From Clostridiales bacterium (GTDB lineage: Bacteria; Bacillota; Clostridia; Christensenellales; QALW01), in the NCBI GenBank assembly GCA_018376855.1, contig JAHAAN010000082.1:1-8202 (forward strand): a stretch of 8,202 nt of DNA. The letters run 5' to 3'. Below are positions 6,805 to 8,202 of the stretch, piece after piece; positions within the stretch are counted from its first letter, which is position 1; each line of letters begins with the position of its first letter. Below the pieces are notes generated by a model. That model had not been told where the DNA came from. It saw nothing but the letters and a program-made list of their open reading frames with translations, and did not search any database. A program made the translations under genes and the position numbers.

Positions 6805-6833
6805 TTGATTTTTTATGCGGATGCGTATATAAT
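6805..6833 (+). promoter_or_regulatory. Sigma-A promoter of the first DUF4870-like gene
   Basis: TTGATT (6805-6810), 17 bases, then TATAAT (6828-6833). The expected start near 6840 gives a short leader of about 24 nt before the ATG at 6864. Confidence 0.8.
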
Positions 6834-6863
6834 AGTGCCATCATATTTCTAGGAGGATTTATC

Positions 6864-7169
6864 ATGAACAGAACACTGAAATTAGTCATTGTCTACTTGT
6901 TCTCTTGGCTCGGCTCCCTGATTATGCTGGCCGTTGAGAAGGAAGATGAGGTCGTGCGCGAGCATGCCGCGCAGGGGCTTGGCTGGGGTATCGTTTCCTT
7001 CGTACTCTCTGTAGCTCTTTCTTGGATTCCCGTTGTGGGGCTCATTCTTTCGCTGCTGACTTTTGTTATTGCCATCCTGCTGATCGTCAAAGCTTGCATG
7101 GGCGGCATTTTCAAGATTCCTTTTGTGTATGACTTCTCACAAAAAAACTTTAAGAATCTTTTCAAGTAA
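6864..7169 (+). CDS. DUF4870-like small membrane protein, copy 1
   Basis: 101 residues. A first membrane helix (about 6-24) leads into VEKEDEVVREHAAQGLGWGI, which resembles the hallmark of DUF4870/Tic20-like proteins (a charged loop followed by R-x-H-A-x-Q-G). Two more helices follow at about 42-59 and 60-80, joined by the short IPVVG turn. The end carries GGIFKIPFVYDF and a basic tail. The family is widespread and has no established biochemical role. ATG 6864 has a perfect AGGAGG site seven bases upstream. It has its own consensus promoter and terminator and is divergent from hslV. Copy 2 is identical at 88 of 101 residues. Confidence 0.8.
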   Translation: MNRTLKLVIVYLFSWLGSLIMLAVEKEDEVVREHAAQGLGWGIVSFVLSVALSWIPVVGLILSLLTFVIAILLIVKACMGGIFKIPFVYDFSQKNFKNLFK

Positions 7170-7187
7170 TTTTGTGGTTTTACTTCT

Positions 7188-7216
7188 GCGTGTATCCTTG
7201 CGGTACACGCTTTTTT
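7188..7216 (+). terminator. Terminator of DUF4870 copy 1
   Basis: GCGTGTA (7188-7194) pairs perfectly with TACACGC (7204-7210) around a nine-base loop, followed by six T. It lies 18 bases after the stop codon. Confidence 0.85.
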
Positions 7217-7252
7217 ATATCATATCCCCCTAAAAAATTCTCTTTCCCATGA

Positions 7253-7281
7253 TTGACGAACACGGATCTGTGTAATACAAT
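7253..7281 (+). promoter_or_regulatory. Former tRNA-Gly promoter, now upstream of DUF4870 copy 2
   Basis: TTGACG (7253-7258), 17 bases, TACAAT (7276-7281). It is the duplicate of the promoter at 7774-7802. The functional tRNA it once served is gone; the next intact gene is DUF4870 copy 2, about 100 bases downstream. The spacer holds the dyad ACAC-N6-GTGT (7260-7273). Confidence 0.75.
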
Positions 7282-7309
7282 AAACATAAATCGCGATCAC
7301 CGAATATAT

Positions 7310-7349
7310 GAGCGCAGCCCAGCAGCAGAATATCGTTTTCAAGCTGACA
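7310..7349 (+). pseudogene. Decayed 5' half of tRNA-Gly
   Basis: Aligned with the intact tRNA at 7829, this stretch keeps the preceding CCGAATAT, the D-arm end CAGAATATCG and the AAGC-GAC of the anticodon stem. It has lost two bases in the acceptor/D region, two of the three anticodon Cs, and the ability to form an acceptor stem. The T arm, 3' acceptor strand and CCA are absent, because the duplication breakpoint falls here. It cannot give a tRNA and now forms part of the leader of DUF4870 copy 2. Confidence 0.75.
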
Positions 7350-7380
7350 TAATACCATCATATTTCTAGGAGGATTTATC

Positions 7381-7686
7381 ATGAACAGAACACTGAAATT
7401 AATTATTGTCTACTTGTTCTCTTGGCTCGGCTCACTGATCGTGCTGGCTGTTGAAAAAGAAGATGCGGTCGTGCGCGAGCATGCCGCGCAGGGGCTTGGC
7501 TGGGGTATCGTTTCCTTTGCGCTTTCCGCGGTGCTTTCTTGGGTTCCCGTTATAGGGCTTATTCTTTCGCTGCTTACGCTTGTTATTACTATCTTGCTGA
7601 TCGTCAAGGCCTGCATGGGCGGCATTTTCAAAATCCCTCTTGTGTATGACCTTTCACAAAAAGCCTTTAAAAATCTCTTTAAGTAA
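7381..7686 (+). CDS. DUF4870-like small membrane protein, copy 2
   Basis: 101 residues, same length as copy 1 with no gaps. The 13 differences are mostly swaps among hydrophobic residues in the helices (for example V8I, M21V, V58I, F67L, F87L); the least conservative are E29A and N95A. The charged loop, the REHAAQGLGWG motif and GGIFKIP are unchanged, so both copies appear to be under selection and intact. The AGGAGG site lies seven bases before the ATG. Its transcription should start at the old tRNA promoter (7253-7281), giving a leader of about 95 nt that includes the tRNA fossil. Confidence 0.8.
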   Translation: MNRTLKLIIVYLFSWLGSLIVLAVEKEDAVVREHAAQGLGWGIVSFALSAVLSWVPVIGLILSLLTLVITILLIVKACMGGIFKIPLVYDLSQKAFKNLFK

Positions 7687-7699
7687 ATTTGTATTTATC

Positions 7700-7730
7700 A
7701 TGTATGCATCCTTGCTGTACACGCTTTTTT
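7700..7730 (+). terminator. Eroded terminator of DUF4870 copy 2
   Basis: This is the equivalent of the 7188-7216 terminator. The 3' arm TACACGC (7718-7724) and the T-run are kept, but the 5' arm now reads CATGTA, so only about four adjacent pairs plus one beyond a mismatch can form around a 13-base loop. Termination should be weaker, allowing some read-through toward tRNA-Gly and tuf. Confidence 0.45.
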
Positions 7731-7773
7731 ACATTTATATTCCAAAAAGCCTTCTATTATCTGTTTTTAGTGA

Positions 7774-7802
7774 TTGACAAACACGAGTTTGTGTAATAAA
7801 AT
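7774..7802 (+). promoter_or_regulatory. Near-consensus promoter of tRNA-Gly and probably tuf
   Basis: TTGACA (7774-7779), 17 bases, TAAAAT (7797-7802), 26 bases before the tRNA. The spacer carries ACAC-N6-GTGT (7781-7794), the same dyad frame as the duplicate promoter. No terminator is evident between the tRNA and tuf, so cotranscription is likely. Confidence 0.8.
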
Positions 7803-7828
7803 AGGCATAAATTGCAAGCGCCGAATAT

Positions 7829-7902
7829 GCGGGCGTAGTTCAGTGGCAGAATATCGGCTTCCCAAGCCGACTATGCGGGTTCGATTCCCGTCGCCCGCTC
7901 CA
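7829..7902 (+). tRNA. tRNA-Gly, anticodon CCC
   Basis: 74 bases including encoded CCA. Acceptor GCGGGCG pairs with CGCCCGC; the D stem is GTTC/GAAT; the anticodon stem TCGGC/GCCGA encloses loop TTCCCAA with anticodon CCC, which reads GGG codons; the T stem GCGGG/CCCGT encloses TTCGATT. The sequence closely follows the known E. coli glycine tRNA with the CCC anticodon. It stands 62 bases upstream of tuf; tRNA genes next to tuf occur in several bacterial groups. Confidence 0.96.
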
Positions 7903-7964
7903 TTCTTCGTTAGAAGGACGAACGGCTCTTGCAAAATATTTTTATAAGTATGGAGGTTTTCCGT

Positions 7965-8202
7965 ATGGCAAAGGCAAAATACGAAAGAACGAAGCCGCAT
8001 GTAAACATCGGAACGATCGGGCACGTAGACCACGGTAAAACGACGCTGACAGCGGCGATCACCACCTGCCTGTCAAAGGTAGGTCAGGCGGAAGCGATGG
8101 CGTATGACGCGATCGATAAAGCGCCTGAAGAGAAGGAAAGAGGAATCACAATCAACACGGCGCACGTTGAATATCAGACGGAAACCCGCCACTATGCGCA
8201 CG
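7965..8202 (+). CDS. tuf: Elongation factor Tu, N-terminal part (cut by window end)
   Basis: 79 complete codons of an expected ~395-400. EF-Tu carries aminoacyl-tRNA to the ribosome as a GTP complex. The fragment shows KPHVNIGTIGHVDHGKTTLT, with the GTP-binding P-loop GHVDHGKT at 19-26, and the switch I segment EKERGITINTAHVEY, with the magnesium-coordinating Thr62. The next residues, outside the window, should be the DCPGH motif. The start has a GGAGG site eight bases upstream. A short dyad, TTCGT-N7-ACGAA (7906-7922), lies between the tRNA and the gene and may mark tRNA 3'-end processing or a leader hairpin. Confidence 0.98.
   Translation, partial: MAKAKYERTKPHVNIGTIGHVDHGKTTLTAAITTCLSKVGQAEAMAYDAIDKAPEEKERGITINTAHVEYQTETRHYAH

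Larger units (their letters stand above)
6829..7349 (+). repeat. Tandem duplication, proximal unit (about 520 bp)
   Basis: Approximate limits. The unit holds the DUF4870 leader and gene, a terminator, a sigma-A promoter and the 5' part of a tRNA-Gly. Each element recurs in the same order 517-521 bases further on. Similarity starts at the ATAATA of the -10 box and ends inside the tRNA, after the anticodon stem. Confidence 0.8.
7350..7871 (+). repeat. Tandem duplication, distal unit (about 520 bp)
   Basis: Approximate limits. Same order of elements as the proximal unit: leader, DUF4870 gene, terminator, promoter and tRNA-Gly, with the tRNA intact because it runs on into unique sequence. The leader from CCATCAT (7355) through the ribosome binding site to the ATG is identical in both units, while the noncoding DNA after the genes has diverged clearly. 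Confidence 0.8.

Noticed and set aside
7767..8033. 88-residue minus-strand frame with GDGNRTRIVGLGSRYSATELRPH-like text
   Set aside because: This is the familiar spurious translation of a tRNA gene's complement, running from tuf back through tRNA-Gly and its promoter.
1..8202. CRISPR array, transposon ends, phage or defence system
   Set aside because: No spaced repeats, transposase, integrase, nuclease or toxin-antitoxin signature on either strand. The only long repeat is the DUF4870-tRNA duplication.

Overview
The window reads as two unrelated pieces of bacterial DNA joined near position 723-742. Positions 1 to about 723 are AT-rich and look like Bacteroides or a relative: a TTTG-N19-TAnnTTTG promoter, no Shine-Dalgarno site, and a lipoprotein of the PCMD (putative carbohydrate metabolism domain) type. 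From about 742 to the end the DNA is richer in G+C and looks like a low-to-mid-GC Firmicute of the Clostridia kind: strong AGGAGG-type ribosome binding sites, consensus sigma-A promoters, a codY gene, and hslVU next to codY. I cannot name the genus; a Christensenellaceae-like lineage is only a guess. Both genes at the joint are cut in the middle of a domain and face each other tail to tail. A metagenome assembly or cloning chimera is therefore more likely than a natural fusion.

Layout. (1) 1-723: Bacteroidota promoter and the N-terminal 206 residues of a surface lipoprotein. (2) 742-2544, minus strand: a promoter, a leader of about 145 nt with two competing hairpins, a type I phosphodiesterase/nucleotide pyrophosphatase-like enzyme, and the first 118 residues of an Atg22/UMF1-type MFS transporter. 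(3) 2620-3636, minus strand: a three-helix DUF3592 membrane protein. (4) 3846-6691, minus strand: the hslV-hslU-codY operon with an extended -10 promoter and a hairpin terminator. It encodes a two-component ATP-dependent protease and the global nutrient repressor CodY. A good CodY-box match lies upstream of the promoter, suggesting autoregulation. (5) 6805-7686, plus strand: two tandem paralogues of a 101-residue DUF4870-like membrane protein. (6) 7774-8202, plus strand: tRNA-Gly(CCC) and the start of tuf (EF-Tu), which is cut by the window edge.

The most interesting structure is in regions 5 and 6. A block of about 520 bp running from the DUF4870 leader into the middle of the tRNA-Gly gene has been tandemly duplicated. 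The distal copy keeps the working tRNA. The proximal copy keeps only a decayed 5' half of the tRNA (7310-7349), while its consensus tRNA promoter (7253-7281) remains and now points at the second DUF4870 gene. This is a readable case of a membrane-protein gene inheriting a translation-apparatus promoter, with a tRNA fossil as its 5' leader.

I see no CRISPR array, transposase, toxin-antitoxin pair or phage gene.
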